From NCBI GenBank assembly GCA_020632975.1, contig JACKEL010000007.1, positions 271,997-335,996 on the forward strand: a stretch of 64,000 bases of DNA, written 5' to 3'. This DNA is from Myxococcales bacterium (GTDB taxonomy: Bacteria > Myxococcota_C > UBA6777). A program made the translations under genes and the position numbers. Shown here one piece after another: positions 44,339 to 54,497 of this stretch. The notes under the pieces are model-generated. The model saw nothing but the letters and a program-made list of their open reading frames with translations, made no database searches and was not told where the DNA came from. The number at the start of each line of letters is the position of its first letter. The stretch's first letter is position 1.

Positions 44339-45031
44339 GGGTGCGGGGGGAGCAAAGTGGTCTTGTAGATCTTGGAGGAGGCGATAGACATCGGGATAAC
44401 GGCCAGAGTAGACGCCTTTTCCAAGTCCTGTGCGGTCCAAGGCTTCTCGAACAAAACGATCTGTTGCAAGGATATCGACATAAGGCTGGGTGGTTGCGGC
44501 GATCACCATGTCCGCAAAGTCCGAACCACGGGGATCTCGTTGGTTGTTCATGGAACGAAAAGCCATCAATCGCGCCATCGTCTCGACAAACGGGAGCTTG
44601 GGGCCATTTGGATCGATCTTTCGATCTTCGCAGATGGCGTTCCTTGCTTGTTTGACGCGCTTGTTGAGATGTCCTTCAAGAGCGAAGTGTTCGATCCAAG
44701 CGAGTTCATCGAGGTCTGCACAGTGTTCCCATGAGCCTTCAGATGTGAGAAAGTCTTCGCGTCGAGCGCTGCTGTGTTGGACTTGTAATGCGAGGATATC
44801 TTGCCAAGGGCGGACCCATAAACCGCGTTGGAGCTTTGGGAAAAACTCTTGAAAGGGCGGGCAGAGATAGCCCCCTCGAAGCTCTAAGACATGGAAGGTG
44901 CTTGCAGGACAGAGCACTTCGTAGGAGAGTAGTCGTTCGTAGAGTACATCAAAAGGTTGGTGGCCTTGTTGGCCGAGTAGATGTTTGGCGATGCGCGAGG
45001 CATAGTTTTGGTCGAGGTAGATGAGCAGCAT
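44333..45031 (-). CDS. PIN-like domain protein of unknown function
   Basis: The 232-residue product begins MLLIYLDQNYASRI, an early acid on the strand as in PIN folds, then CPASTFHVLEL, and a later acidic cluster in GSDFADMVIAATTQPYVDIL. This D...E...D...D order suits a PIN-like nuclease fold. The middle (SEGSWEHCADLDEL and WIEHFALEGHLNKRVKQARN) is a helical insertion. It has no adjacent antitoxin frame, so a classical toxin-antitoxin pair is not supported. Whether it cuts RNA is untested. Confidence 0.5.
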   Translation of the reverse strand: MLLIYLDQNYASRIAKHLLGQQGHQPFDVLYERLLSYEVLCPASTFHVLELRGGYLCPPFQEFFPKLQRGLWVRPWQDILALQVQHSSARREDFLTSEGSWEHCADLDELAWIEHFALEGHLNKRVKQARNAICEDRKIDPNGPKLPFVETMARLMAFRSMNNQRDPRGSDFADMVIAATTQPYVDILATDRFVREALDRTGLGKGVYSGRYPDVYRLLQDLQDHFAPPAPA

Positions 45032-45206
45032 CGTAACTCTCGGAATGTAGGGTGTCTAGGATTCTTTTCGCAAAGCGGCTGCGTACTCAAGTCGGCGTTC
45101 ATGGGCTTTGCGAAGTATGGTTTGTTGGCGCAAGATCTGTTGTTGGAAACGCAATTCCAAGGTACGGGTTCATAATCGAGCAAGCAAGAGGGATCAGGAG
45201 AGCGCG

Positions 45207-48200
45207 ATGGCACAAACGTCTGCATGGTTTTCTTATCAACGTGTTGAGGACGCATACGATCGGATCGGCTCGGAGGTGCGTTCCTTGCGAAGCGATGGAG
45301 AACGAGGAGCGATGTTTGTGTGGTTTCCGAGCCATGCAGGGATCGAGGCTTTTCGACAGCGTGTAGGGAGCATCGTTGGGGTGCGTTTGGTGGCGGGACG
45401 CGAACTCGCGGAAGAGATCTTGCGCCAAAAAGGGCGGACCTACCGTGTGCTAGGAGATGAGGCGCAGTCGCGGTTTTTGTACCAAGCCGCCAAAACGCTC
45501 AAAGACGAAGGGGTCTTGGAGTTTGTGGGCGAAGTGTGGAACCGCGCGGGCTTTTTGCAGGTGCTTCAGCATTGGATTGCAGAGATGCGTGGACAAGAGA
45601 TCAGCCCCGCGATGTTTGCAGCGCACGCCCAACAACATGGCTCTGCACTCGAACACGATCTTGCAGCTTTGTATGCGCGTTATGAAGAGATGTTGCATGC
45701 GCGTGGGGTCTTTGACGAAGGCCAAGTTTGGGGAGCTGTACGAGATATCTTGCGCCAAGAAGACGCTGAAACCTCGAAGCGATGGAACCTTTGGCGTGTC
45801 GAGGTCGGGCATCGCTCGCCTTTGGAAGACGCTTGCTTGGCGTCCTTGGTTGGGGCGGGTGCATGTGTGCGTTTGTTTGCACCATGGGATGCTCAACGGG
45901 CCGATGAATCGGCCGCTTTGGATACCTTTCGCGAAGGGCATCGATCGCTTACAGAGGGAAGACTGTCGCAGATCTTGGAAGAGGCTGAGGCGCTGACCCA
46001 CCAAAAAGACGATGAGAAGGCGTATATCGCTGATGTGGTTCTCGATGGCTTTGGCGAAGTGGGCGAAAAGCCCTTGTCTTTGGATGTCTCTTTGTTGGAA
46101 GCCTCTTCGCGTGAGTCTGAGTTGCGTTGGGTGATGCGCGATGTCAAAGAGCGTTTGTTTTCAGGAGAGCGGGCCTCCAAGATCGCGATCTTGTCTGCGC
46201 AGTCTGAGACCTATCGCAAAGGTGCTGAAGCGATTGCCTCCGAATATGGGGTGCCTTTGAGTGCGCCCGTTCGTTTGCAAGAGCAGTCGCTGGGGTTGTT
46301 TTTGCAGAAGTTGTTGTCCATCGCAGGGGAGTTTCCTTGGTTGGATACGATGCAAGTGTTGCGCTCTCCTTACTTGATGTTGCCTTGGTTTCCCGACGAT
46401 GATATCGAATTATTGGATCAATTGACACGTGAACGTCCCGTCATTCGGGGGATCGCACAGTGGGAAGCCGCTTTGCACAAACCCACAGATGCGCTTTTGG
46501 GTGGAGAAGAGGATGAGGACGATATCTTCGAGGATCGCAAGCTGATCGATCGCTTGAGCGAAGAAGATGTTGCGCGCATCCACAAAGGACTCTCGCAGTT
46601 TTTCGCCTTGTTGACCCCGCCTGAAAAAGAGACTTGGCAAGGATATCGTTTGTGGGCCGAACGCGCATTCTTCGGTCTTGCGGGCGTTTCGACCAAGATG
46701 CGTCAGGCTGAAGCCGAAACAGGTGAGGTCGCAGAAGAGGCCGTGACGTTGGGGCTTTGGAAGCATCTTCGTCAAGGAGGCGGGACGCAACGCGATCTGC
46801 GCGTGTTGCAGGTGATCCGCGGTCAGCTTTATGAGTTAGAGGCCGTGGATGCTTTGTTAACGCAGCGCGAAGGACATGATGCGGCGTTCGATGTCGAGGA
46901 TGTCGTCGCATGGGAAGAGTTTCAACAACGATGGTCGGAGCTTTTGCGAGGTCGCAGTGTGTCTTGGCCGCATCGCGCAAGCGAAGTGTACTTTGGTGCT
47001 CTGGAGCAAGCACGCGAACGCTCGTGGGATCGGGTGTACGTGTTGGGGATGGCAGAAGGCGAGTTTCCACGTGTCCCTGCGCCTGACGTGTTGTACGCCC
47101 CACAAGAACGAGAAGAACACCCTCTACCTTTACGAAAAGCGCTGAAACGCTCAGAAGACGGCTCGTTGTGGTGGCAGTGTCTGCAACAAACTCGTTCCTC
47201 TTTGATCCTCACACGCCCATGTTTCGACGAAAAAGGGACAGAGCTTGCGCCTTCGCCTTACTGGGAAGATTTGTTGCGCCGCGTTCCTTCGTTGGCACAA
47301 AAGCATCGCTCGCAAGAGCAGGTCTTCTTAAAGCCCGAACAGACCGCAAGTACAGGCGAGTTGCTGGTGGCGATGGCGATGCAAGATGCCACGGAAGTCC
47401 CCGAAGCACTGACGCTGCGTTGGCAGGCTGTGCAACGCGCGTACACAGTGATGAACTATCGTTTGGGTGAAGGCGCGCCAGGGATCTTTGAAGGGATGTT
47501 GCAAGCCCCTGATATCCTCGAAGAGTTGGGGAAACTTTATGGGGAAGAGCATCGTTGGAGCGTGTCGCGTTTGAATCGTTATGGAAAGTGCCCGTATGGG
47601 TTCTTTGCCAATTATATCCTGCGTTTGGAGCCTCTACCTGATCCTGAAGAGGGGATGGATGTCAAACAGTGGGGGATCTTGTTGCACTGGATCTTGGAGA
47701 AGATCTTTTTGTGGATGTCCCAAGAGCAGATCGCGCCTACGCCAGACACTGAGGCGCAGATCATGGAGGAGTTGGAACGCCTTTGCCAACAGGCTTTCCG
47801 CAAAGCAGAGGCGGGTCTCAGTTTCCGTCCAAGCTTTTTGTGGCGTTATGAGCAGCAAGAGATCCGCAAGATGCTCTCTCGCTTGATCCGCCATGAGTGC
47901 CAAGAAAATGCAAAAGATGCCTATGTTCCGCTCTTTCAGGAACTCAAGTTTGGGATGGAAGGCAGCGGCTTAGACGCCTTTGTTTTTGAAAGCCAAGCAG
48001 GGGTACGCTTCCAACTCAACGGGATCATCGACCGCGTCGATCGACATCCTGACGGGCACCTGCGGATCGTCGATTACAAGAGCGGTAGTTCGACATTCTC
48101 TTTGGCAGACGTCTCCGAGGGACGGTCCTTACAAGCTGCACTGTATGCTTTGGTGAGCAATGCCTTGTTGATGAAGAATCCTGAGTACGCTGCGCACTTT

Positions 48201-48548
48201 TCGTCTGCACCCGAGGTGATGCGTAGTTATTATCTGCATCTCCCAACCCGCAAAAAGAGCGGCAACTTGGACTTGATCGACAAGCGGCGCAGCAAAAAAG
48301 CAGAAGCGGTCTTGGGTGTGGCAGGAGAACGCGCCGCGAGCTTTGTGGAAAAAGTACGCATGGGTCAGTTCCCAAGTTCCCCAAGTGCCCCAAGCCAAGG
48401 GGATGGCGCATGTTCTGCGCACTGTGATTTGGCGTCATTGTGTCGTGTGACGCGTCAAAGCCTCGCAAAGACCGATGCGATGAGCTTTTTTGTGTTGGCA
48501 GGCAGCGAAGAGAACGAAGAGGCAGCTTCAGAGGGATCAGATGGATAA
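45207..48548 (+). CDS. addB: AddB-like subunit of a double-strand-break repair nuclease-helicase
   Basis: The 1113-residue product starts at 45207 after AGGAG. The N-terminal helicase-like part has no Walker A motif that I can find, as in some RexB/AddB relatives. The C-terminal nuclease is complete: ACRFQLNGIIDRVDRH-type strand (FQLNGIIDRVDR), the catalytic DYK in RIVDYKSG, and the Gln/Tyr strand QAALYAL. Four iron-sulfur-cluster cysteines appear: one in YGKCPYGFF and three in ACSAHCDLASLC at the C-terminus. These match the AddB/PD-(D/E)XK family. It precedes the helicase gene by 75 bases; together they would resect DNA ends to load RecA. Confidence 0.84.
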   Translation: MAQTSAWFSYQRVEDAYDRIGSEVRSLRSDGERGAMFVWFPSHAGIEAFRQRVGSIVGVRLVAGRELAEEILRQKGRTYRVLGDEAQSRFLYQAAKTLKDEGVLEFVGEVWNRAGFLQVLQHWIAEMRGQEISPAMFAAHAQQHGSALEHDLAALYARYEEMLHARGVFDEGQVWGAVRDILRQEDAETSKRWNLWRVEVGHRSPLEDACLASLVGAGACVRLFAPWDAQRADESAALDTFREGHRSLTEGRLSQILEEAEALTHQKDDEKAYIADVVLDGFGEVGEKPLSLDVSLLEASSRESELRWVMRDVKERLFSGERASKIAILSAQSETYRKGAEAIASEYGVPLSAPVRLQEQSLGLFLQKLLSIAGEFPWLDTMQVLRSPYLMLPWFPDDDIELLDQLTRERPVIRGIAQWEAALHKPTDALLGGEEDEDDIFEDRKLIDRLSEEDVARIHKGLSQFFALLTPPEKETWQGYRLWAERAFFGLAGVSTKMRQAEAETGEVAEEAVTLGLWKHLRQGGGTQRDLRVLQVIRGQLYELEAVDALLTQREGHDAAFDVEDVVAWEEFQQRWSELLRGRSVSWPHRASEVYFGALEQARERSWDRVYVLGMAEGEFPRVPAPDVLYAPQEREEHPLPLRKALKRSEDGSLWWQCLQQTRSSLILTRPCFDEKGTELAPSPYWEDLLRRVPSLAQKHRSQEQVFLKPEQTASTGELLVAMAMQDATEVPEALTLRWQAVQRAYTVMNYRLGEGAPGIFEGMLQAPDILEELGKLYGEEHRWSVSRLNRYGKCPYGFFANYILRLEPLPDPEEGMDVKQWGILLHWILEKIFLWMSQEQIAPTPDTEAQIMEELERLCQQAFRKAEAGLSFRPSFLWRYEQQEIRKMLSRLIRHECQENAKDAYVPLFQELKFGMEGSGLDAFVFESQAGVRFQLNGIIDRVDRHPDGHLRIVDYKSGSSTFSLADVSEGRSLQAALYALVSNALLMKNPEYAAHFSSAPEVMRSYYLHLPTRKKSGNLDLIDKRRSKKAEAVLGVAGERAASFVEKVRMGQFPSSPSAPSQGDGACSAHCDLASLCRVTRQSLAKTDAMSFFVLAGSEENEEAASEGSDG

Positions 48549-48623
48549 CGCTTGTTGTCGCTGGGTTTGTTGCAGAGATGAAAAGCTTTTTAGAGCGCGT
48601 CTGAGAGAAGAGGAAGCGAAGAC

Positions 48624-51600
48624 ATGGTAGAGAACAAAAATCCCCAGATGACGGCACAACAAGCAGAGGCGATCCAAACGCAAGGACGACCTTTGTTGGT
48701 CGAAGCGGGCGCAGGGACGGGGAAAACGTGGGTCTTGGTGGAGCGATTTGTTTATTTGCTTCAGTCCAACCCATCATGGCCGCTTGAAGGTATCGCAGCG
48801 ATCACCTTTACAGAAAAAGCCGCAAGAGAGATGCGTGTGCGTATCCGTCGGCGCGTGGAGGCCCTTGCCACCGAGCATAAGAGCGATCCCCAGTCGCCTT
48901 GGCATCGTCACCGCCAAGATCTCGATCGACTTTTGGTGGGCACGATCCACGGATTTTGCGCGCAGATCTTACGAGAAAATGCGCTTGTTGCAGAGCTTGA
49001 TCCAGCGTTTGGGGTCTTGGATGAACAAGAAGCCCAACTGCTACAACAACAAGCGATCCGCGAAACCCTCCAACGCCTGACCGTTGAAGAGCGGTTGTTG
49101 GGTGATCTGCTGGCCCAACAACGCATCAGCGATCTCCAACGTGAGATGGGGGATATGCTGCGTCAACGCGCCACTGTGCGTCGTTTGTTTGAGGAGATGC
49201 GCATCTTGCCAGATGAGCAGATCTTGGGGCGTTGGCGCGAAGGCGTCGAAGCGATGCAGGTGATCTTGTGGCGGGACTATCAGGCCGAACACCCCGAACT
49301 TCACGAAGCCTTAGACTTTTTCTTAGGGATCGATCAGAGCGCATTGGTCGAAGCTGACAAGATGACGCCTTGGGTGAGAATCGCCTACCAAGCCGCAGAG
49401 CTAGCCAAACAAGCGGCTGGCCCGAAGGCTTTGGTGGAGGTCTTGTCACAGATCGGGGATATGCGCGGTGGTGTCCAGAAAAACTGGGCGTCTAAAGAAC
49501 AACTCCAACAAATCAAGGCTTATCTTGGGTCTTTGCGCGATCTTGCCAAAGGTCTCGTCGGACGGGGCTTTTTGGATGATGTGGGCGAGGTCGATCAACA
49601 AGCCTTGTCGCGTCTGCGTCTGTGGTTGCAGCTTTGGGACGAGATCGAGGGGACTTACCAACGACTCAAGCGCGAGCAAGGGATGTTGGACTTTGATGAC
49701 TTGGAGATCGAAACAGAACGTCTCTTGGCAAGGGCGCCGCGTCCTTCGCGACTCAAGATGTTTTTGTCGCAGATCCGTCACCTGATGGTCGATGAGTTCC
49801 AAGATACCAACCAAAGCCAACAGCGTATCGTGTATGCACTTGCTCAAGCCGCAAGCGTCGATGCGAGCGAAGAGACCGAAGGACTCGGCGAAGCGATGCC
49901 TAGCGCAGCTTTGTTGGCGACACCTTCCTCTTCCCAAGCTACGCAAACTTCGTTGCTTACGCCGCAAAGTCCGCTTTTTGTCGTTGGGGATGCCAAACAA
50001 AGTATCTATCGATTTCGCCAGGCCCAAGTCAGCGTCTTTCAACGTACCGCTTCGGATATCGCCGCTCTTACGGGTGATGCAGCCTTGCCTTTGAGCCAGT
50101 CTTTCCGCACGCATCGAAGGTTGGTGGATGCGCTCAATACGATGTTTTCAAAGATCCTTTCGCCCACAGGGGAAGACTACGAAGACTTTGAAGCGCGCCC
50201 TGGACCTTTGCAAGCCGCGCGCGAACTTCCGATGGAACACCCCGCATCCAAGGCGCCTTTGGAGATCTGCATCGTCCCTGAAAAGCTCGAAGATCGACGT
50301 CTCTCCTCTGAAGAAGTGCGGATCTGGGAAGGGCGTTGGTTGGCAAGGCGTATCCAAGGTTTGTTGGACGAAGGATTTCAGATCTGGGACAAAGAACAAC
50401 GCCAGCTTCGCCCCGTTCGGTTGGGCGATATCGCGATCTTGTTTCGGGCTACCACCCACATCCCGCTCTACGAAGAAGAACTCAAACGTGCGGGTCTTTC
50501 CTACCTCACCGTCAGTGGGCGCGGCTATTACCAACGACCCGAAGTGCAAGATGTGATCGCACTTTTGGCTTGTTTGGATCACCCTGGTGATGATCTTGGT
50601 CTTGCCATCGTGTTGCGTTCGCCTCTGTTTAATTTGAGCGATGAGACCCTATATCGCTTGCGTTTGCATCGCCCTGATCACCTTGCTGCACAAAAAGGCA
50701 AGCGACGTTCTCTCTTTGAAGCGCTGTTTGATCCGCCCAAGACTGACCAAGAAGAAGAAGTCGCCTTGGCTGCGCAGACCTTCCAAGCACTGTTGGATCG
50801 CCTCGGAAAGTCGGAGGTTTGGGAGATCTTGCGTGAGGCTTTGGATCGTACAGGGTACGAAGCGACCTTGGCACTGCGCGATCGACGTATGGGCGTCAAC
50901 GGTCGGCAGTTCGGGAACTTACAAAAGCTGATGCGGATGGCCCGAGAACAAGCTGGGGCTGATCTAGGTGCCTTTTTGCGGCGCTTGCGCGATCTACAAG
51001 AGATGGAAGCGCGAGAAGGAGAAGCCGTTGGAGACGCCGCGCAACTTGATGCTGTGCAGCTTATGTCCATCCACGCGGCCAAGGGACTTGAGTTCCCTGT
51101 GGTGATCCTTGCGGATACTGGGCGACGTTTGTCGATTGGTGATGCAGGAAGTCAGATCTTGCATGATCCTGCATTTGGTTTGGTGTGCAAGCTGCGCGAT
51201 GCCCAACAAGAGTGGATTCGTCCTTCGAGCTATCTGTGGGGGGAATGGTTCTCTCGTCGCATGGAGGAAGCTGAAAATAAACGACTTTTCTACGTGGCTT
51301 GTACGCGTGCGGCGGATCTCTTGATCTTCTCTGGAAAAGTTGGAGATCGCAATTCGTGGATGCGCCAAGTCTTAGAGCTTTGGGATATTCCGCCTGAGGT
51401 GGCTCCTCCTGAGCAAGACGGACCTACGCAAACTACGAATCCTTCCGCGGACTTTGCTGCGTTTGTGGATGCAGCCAAGCAAGAAGTTGCTGCACAAAGT
51501 GAAGCTGCCAAACAAGACGTCGCTGCCAATACAGCCGAGCTTGCGGACGCAAACACGACGCCAAATGAGACAGGCGGCCAACATGACGAAGTCGTCGGGG

Positions 51601-52715
51601 TTACAGAAGCTCCACGAACGATCATCTTGCCAGAAGATGAAGAGGCTTTTCCTGCCAATCCTTTCGGTCCCACCGCAGACATGCCCGCTCTGACAGAGCG
51701 TTTATTGGCTTATGCGAAAACGGCCGATCTTCCCGCAACGATGTTTCAGCATCTCTCCTCCGCATTGCAAAAGGCTTCGCAGTCACAGATGAGCGAAAAA
51801 GACCATCCCAAGGAGATGTTGGGAGATATCGAGGTGCTTTCTCGTGGCGATCTTGCGTTGCGTGTGTTTCGCTTGAACAAACCGCTTGAAGCTCCAGCAC
51901 TTCGCGAAGTCGATGAAGGACTGGGTACCCAAGTCACAGCGTGGCCGACCTTGAGCTTGCCTTTGCCCAAGGTCGAACCTTTGCAAACGCTGTTGTCTCC
52001 GAAGTTGCTGGATACAATGCGCTCTTTGGCAGGGTCGCTTGATGATCGTTTGTTGCGCGAGCGCGTCCTTGCAGAAGTCCCGTATCTCGAAGGAGAAGGT
52101 CTCTACTGCGAAGAACTTCCGATGTTGTTCTTGACGGAGTTTGCAAGTGAGATCGGCGGTGTGCAAGAGACATGGGCGGCGGTTTGGCGTGCACGATTGT
52201 TGCGGGAAGCACTGTCCATGTCGGACGTTTTAGAGCGCAGTGCAGGCGACCGAAGAGACCGTTGGATGGGGATCTTGCATCAAGAAGATCTGCTCTTTCA
52301 TGTTGATCGAGATGTTTTGTGCGACGAAGCCGAAGTTTGTTGGACACAACAGTGGAAACCCTTCTTACAAGAACATCTCTCTGAAGCCACGGAGATTTGG
52401 TGGTTGGAACCGTTTCATGCTTTGGTGCATGAGGAAGAGTTTGCCGTCGGACAGCTCGACCTCTTGTGGAAAGATGCACAAGGCACGTGGTCTATCTGGT
52501 CTTGGTGCATGCATGACACCTTGGGTGCGCTGGAATCGTCCTATCATCGGGCTTTGGCGTTGCAAGTGGAAGCGATGTCTGCTGCTTTGGGTGAGTCGCC
52601 CAAAGGGGCTTTTGTGTGCATGTCTTCGCAGGGGCTCTCCTTGCAAGAGGTTTCGTCTGAGAAACTATCGGCTGCTTGGTCGTCTTGGAAAGAAAACAAA
52701 GAGATTGTGGATTAA
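48624..52715 (+). CDS. addA: AddA-like UvrD helicase with degenerate nuclease domain
   Basis: This 1363-residue superfamily 1A helicase begins after GAGGAAG. Walker A is VEAGAGTGKTWVL (about residues 28-40), motif II is VDEFQDTNQSQQ, motif III includes VGDAKQSIYRFRQA, and motifs V and VI are SIHAAKGLEFPVVI and RLFYVACTRA. An Ala/Gln/Glu-rich linker (AKQEVAAQSEAAKQDVAA) follows the helicase core. The C-terminus keeps the AddA nuclease outline (VGQLDLLWKD) but reads WSIWSWCMHD where active relatives have the DYK motif, so this nuclease is probably dead. It lies 75 bases after addB. Confidence 0.88.
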   Translation: MVENKNPQMTAQQAEAIQTQGRPLLVEAGAGTGKTWVLVERFVYLLQSNPSWPLEGIAAITFTEKAAREMRVRIRRRVEALATEHKSDPQSPWHRHRQDLDRLLVGTIHGFCAQILRENALVAELDPAFGVLDEQEAQLLQQQAIRETLQRLTVEERLLGDLLAQQRISDLQREMGDMLRQRATVRRLFEEMRILPDEQILGRWREGVEAMQVILWRDYQAEHPELHEALDFFLGIDQSALVEADKMTPWVRIAYQAAELAKQAAGPKALVEVLSQIGDMRGGVQKNWASKEQLQQIKAYLGSLRDLAKGLVGRGFLDDVGEVDQQALSRLRLWLQLWDEIEGTYQRLKREQGMLDFDDLEIETERLLARAPRPSRLKMFLSQIRHLMVDEFQDTNQSQQRIVYALAQAASVDASEETEGLGEAMPSAALLATPSSSQATQTSLLTPQSPLFVVGDAKQSIYRFRQAQVSVFQRTASDIAALTGDAALPLSQSFRTHRRLVDALNTMFSKILSPTGEDYEDFEARPGPLQAARELPMEHPASKAPLEICIVPEKLEDRRLSSEEVRIWEGRWLARRIQGLLDEGFQIWDKEQRQLRPVRLGDIAILFRATTHIPLYEEELKRAGLSYLTVSGRGYYQRPEVQDVIALLACLDHPGDDLGLAIVLRSPLFNLSDETLYRLRLHRPDHLAAQKGKRRSLFEALFDPPKTDQEEEVALAAQTFQALLDRLGKSEVWEILREALDRTGYEATLALRDRRMGVNGRQFGNLQKLMRMAREQAGADLGAFLRRLRDLQEMEAREGEAVGDAAQLDAVQLMSIHAAKGLEFPVVILADTGRRLSIGDAGSQILHDPAFGLVCKLRDAQQEWIRPSSYLWGEWFSRRMEEAENKRLFYVACTRAADLLIFSGKVGDRNSWMRQVLELWDIPPEVAPPEQDGPTQTTNPSADFAAFVDAAKQEVAAQSEAAKQDVAANTAELADANTTPNETGGQHDEVVGVTEAPRTIILPEDEEAFPANPFGPTADMPALTERLLAYAKTADLPATMFQHLSSALQKASQSQMSEKDHPKEMLGDIEVLSRGDLALRVFRLNKPLEAPALREVDEGLGTQVTAWPTLSLPLPKVEPLQTLLSPKLLDTMRSLAGSLDDRLLRERVLAEVPYLEGEGLYCEELPMLFLTEFASEIGGVQETWAAVWRARLLREALSMSDVLERSAGDRRDRWMGILHQEDLLFHVDRDVLCDEAEVCWTQQWKPFLQEHLSEATEIWWLEPFHALVHEEEFAVGQLDLLWKDAQGTWSIWSWCMHDTLGALESSYHRALALQVEAMSAALGESPKGAFVCMSSQGLSLQEVSSEKLSAAWSSWKENKEIVD

Positions 52716-52750
52716 GAACGCTGCATCCATATCGCAAAAAGGAGTAGGGC

Positions 52751-53515
52751 ATGGCGGATCGTTTGAAGGGTAAAGTGGCCATCGTAACGGGCGGAAGTCG
52801 TGGGATCGGAGAAGCGATTGCACGGTCCTTTGCCTCTGAAGGTGCAAAGGTTGTGATCGCTTCTCGTAAACTTGAGGGGCTGGAGGGCGTTGCAGCTTCG
52901 ATCAATGCAGAGTTTCCAGGTGCTGTCTTTGCAAAGGCCTGTCATATCGGGAAAAGTGAAGAGATCTCCGCGCTCGTCGATTGGACCGAAAAAGAAGTCG
53001 GCCTTCCCAACGTGCTTGTCAACAACGCTGCGACCAACCCTTATCTTGGACCGATGTTGATGACGCCCGAAGCTGCTTGGGATAAGACCTTTGATGTCAA
53101 TCTCAAAGGCTACTTTTCTGCCATCCGCGAAGTCTCTTCGCGCTTGCTTGAACGCGATCAGCCTGGCTCGATCATCAACATGAGCAGCATCTTTGGGATG
53201 GGAGCCGCACCCTTGCAAGGTGTGTATGGCATGACCAAAGCCGCGATCATCTCGATGACACAGACCCTTGCCGCAGAACTCGGGCAAGCCAAGATCCGCG
53301 TCAATGCGGTGGCACCAGGCTTGGTGGATACGCACTTTGCGGCGGCCATTGTACAAGACGATACGATGCGCGAGCACTTTACCTCGCGCGCGCCACTTGC
53401 TCGTTATGCTCTACCCCAAGAGATATCGGGTATGGTCGTGTTTTTGGCATCAGATGAGTCTTCTTTCGTGACAGGGCAGACTTTCCCTGTGGATGGCGGA
53501 TACACCGTATCCTAA
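52751..53515 (+). CDS. SDR family oxidoreductase
   Basis: The 254-residue product is a classical short-chain dehydrogenase. The nucleotide-binding motif is VTGGSRGIGEAIA, followed by NNAATNPYLG, the catalytic Ser in IINMSSIFGMG, and the YxxxK in YGMTKAA. The C-terminal LVDTHFAA and QTFPVDGGYTVS are typical. An AAAAAGGAG box precedes the ATG. It lies 35 bases after the helicase gene with no obvious functional link. The substrate is unknown; relatives act on sugars, acyl chains or steroids. Confidence 0.91.
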   Translation: MADRLKGKVAIVTGGSRGIGEAIARSFASEGAKVVIASRKLEGLEGVAASINAEFPGAVFAKACHIGKSEEISALVDWTEKEVGLPNVLVNNAATNPYLGPMLMTPEAAWDKTFDVNLKGYFSAIREVSSRLLERDQPGSIINMSSIFGMGAAPLQGVYGMTKAAIISMTQTLAAELGQAKIRVNAVAPGLVDTHFAAAIVQDDTMREHFTSRAPLARYALPQEISGMVVFLASDESSFVTGQTFPVDGGYTVS

Positions 53516-53555
53516 GTGCTCTCTCCGTCGATGATGTGACGATGGGGTCCTATGT

Positions 53556-53840
53556 GTGGGAGAAACGGCGTTGTTATGGATCGATTTTTGGCTTTTGGGT
53601 ATGGTGATTCTTTTGGCGTTGGCGCTCCTTTTTTATCGTTGGCATCATGCGTCTTCTGGGAGGTCTTCTTCTCCGCTTGATGACGCATCTTCTTTGCCTC
53701 CCACCCCCGCACAACACGCTTTCTTTGAGGATGATCTCCCAGAAGAAGAGGAAGGTCATAGCGGTGGAAGTGGTGGCAGCGGTGGAAGTGGCGGAAGCGG
53801 CGGAGGTGAAGGGGGCGGCGGGGAAAGCGGTGGAGAGTGA
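53556..53840 (+). CDS. Small membrane protein with a Gly/Ser/Glu-rich tail
   Basis: A GTG start at 53556 is chosen as the only frame consistent with a long hydrophobic segment (LWIDFWLLGMVILLALALLFY, about 7-27). The rest of the 94-residue product is polar and acidic, ending in GSG, GEGG and ESGGE repeats encoded by a run of GGTGGAAGT-like units. It looks like a bitopic protein with a disordered tail. The RBS is only weak (GGGG), so the start is uncertain. Function unknown. Confidence 0.55.
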   Translation: MGETALLWIDFWLLGMVILLALALLFYRWHHASSGRSSSPLDDASSLPPTPAQHAFFEDDLPEEEEGHSGGSGGSGGSGGSGGGEGGGGESGGE

Positions 53841-53865
53841 ATAAGCTTTCCCATCGCATCTTTAT

Positions 53866-53885
53866 CCCCCATCGCTAGGTGGGGG
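53866..53885. terminator. Possible hairpin after the Gly/Ser-rich protein gene
   Basis: CCCCCA and TGGGGG form a six-base-pair stem around an eight-base loop, 25 bases after the stop at 53840. A run of T is lacking on the plus strand, so termination is a guess. Confidence 0.3.
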
Positions 53886-54110
53886 AGATGGCAGTCGTAG
53901 AAGGAAGAGAGGGCTTCCTTTTTTTCTTGTTTCGATTTCTTGATGGTCGTAAACACACGGATCTCTCAGGAGGAATGGGATCGGCATTTTTGACAATGGC
54001 CGCTTTCTTGGGTCTCTGCTTGTGTTGACGTCTACATCTTCTTTTTATACCCTAGCTCCATTCTCCAGATGAATCCGATAAAAGAATGTGTTGATCTTAT
54101 AGGTGCTTTG

Positions 54111-54497
54111 ATGAAATTACGTTTTCAATACGAAGATCGGAGCGGATACCTTTACGCACGATTTGAAGGTCGCTTTGAACCGACCGTGGTTCGCGACTTT
54201 TTACAAGGTCTCGCGGAAGAGATTCGTGCAAAAGAGATGTATCGCGTGCTCTGTGATATCCGAGACGTAGAAGGTGTTGAGGCGGGGCTGATTCCGCTTA
54301 GTTCGCGGTTTGACTTGGGGGAGTTCGCAGCGTCGATCTTGCCGAAAAAGACGGCGTTTGCGTTGTTGACGGACAAGGATCATATCTTTTCTGATCGTTT
54401 TGGCGAAGATGTGATGGTCAATCGAGGTGTAAAATTTCGCGTGCTTTCCGAGCTGCAAGACGCTTTGTTGTGGTTGGGGGTGTCTCACGAGGCTTGA
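54111..54497 (+). CDS. STAS/SpoIIAA-like domain protein
   Basis: The 128-residue product (ATG at 54111 after AGGTG; an in-frame ATG at 54069 lacks an RBS) has the STAS/SpoIIAA-like alternation: RFQYEDRSGYLYARFEGRFE, a helix VVRDFLQGLAEEIR, strand YRVLCDIRDV, and LSELQDALLWLG. Such domains act as anti-sigma-factor antagonists or general phosphate-dependent switches; I see no kinase partner adjacent. It stands alone, 168 bases before the IMPDH-like gene. Fold moderately sure, role unknown. Confidence 0.6.
   Translation: MKLRFQYEDRSGYLYARFEGRFEPTVVRDFLQGLAEEIRAKEMYRVLCDIRDVEGVEAGLIPLSSRFDLGEFAASILPKKTAFALLTDKDHIFSDRFGEDVMVNRGVKFRVLSELQDALLWLGVSHEA

Noticed and set aside
44333..45031. PIN-like gene as half of a toxin-antitoxin module
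   Set aside because: No small antitoxin-like gene is adjacent in the same orientation, and the protein is longer than typical VapC toxins.
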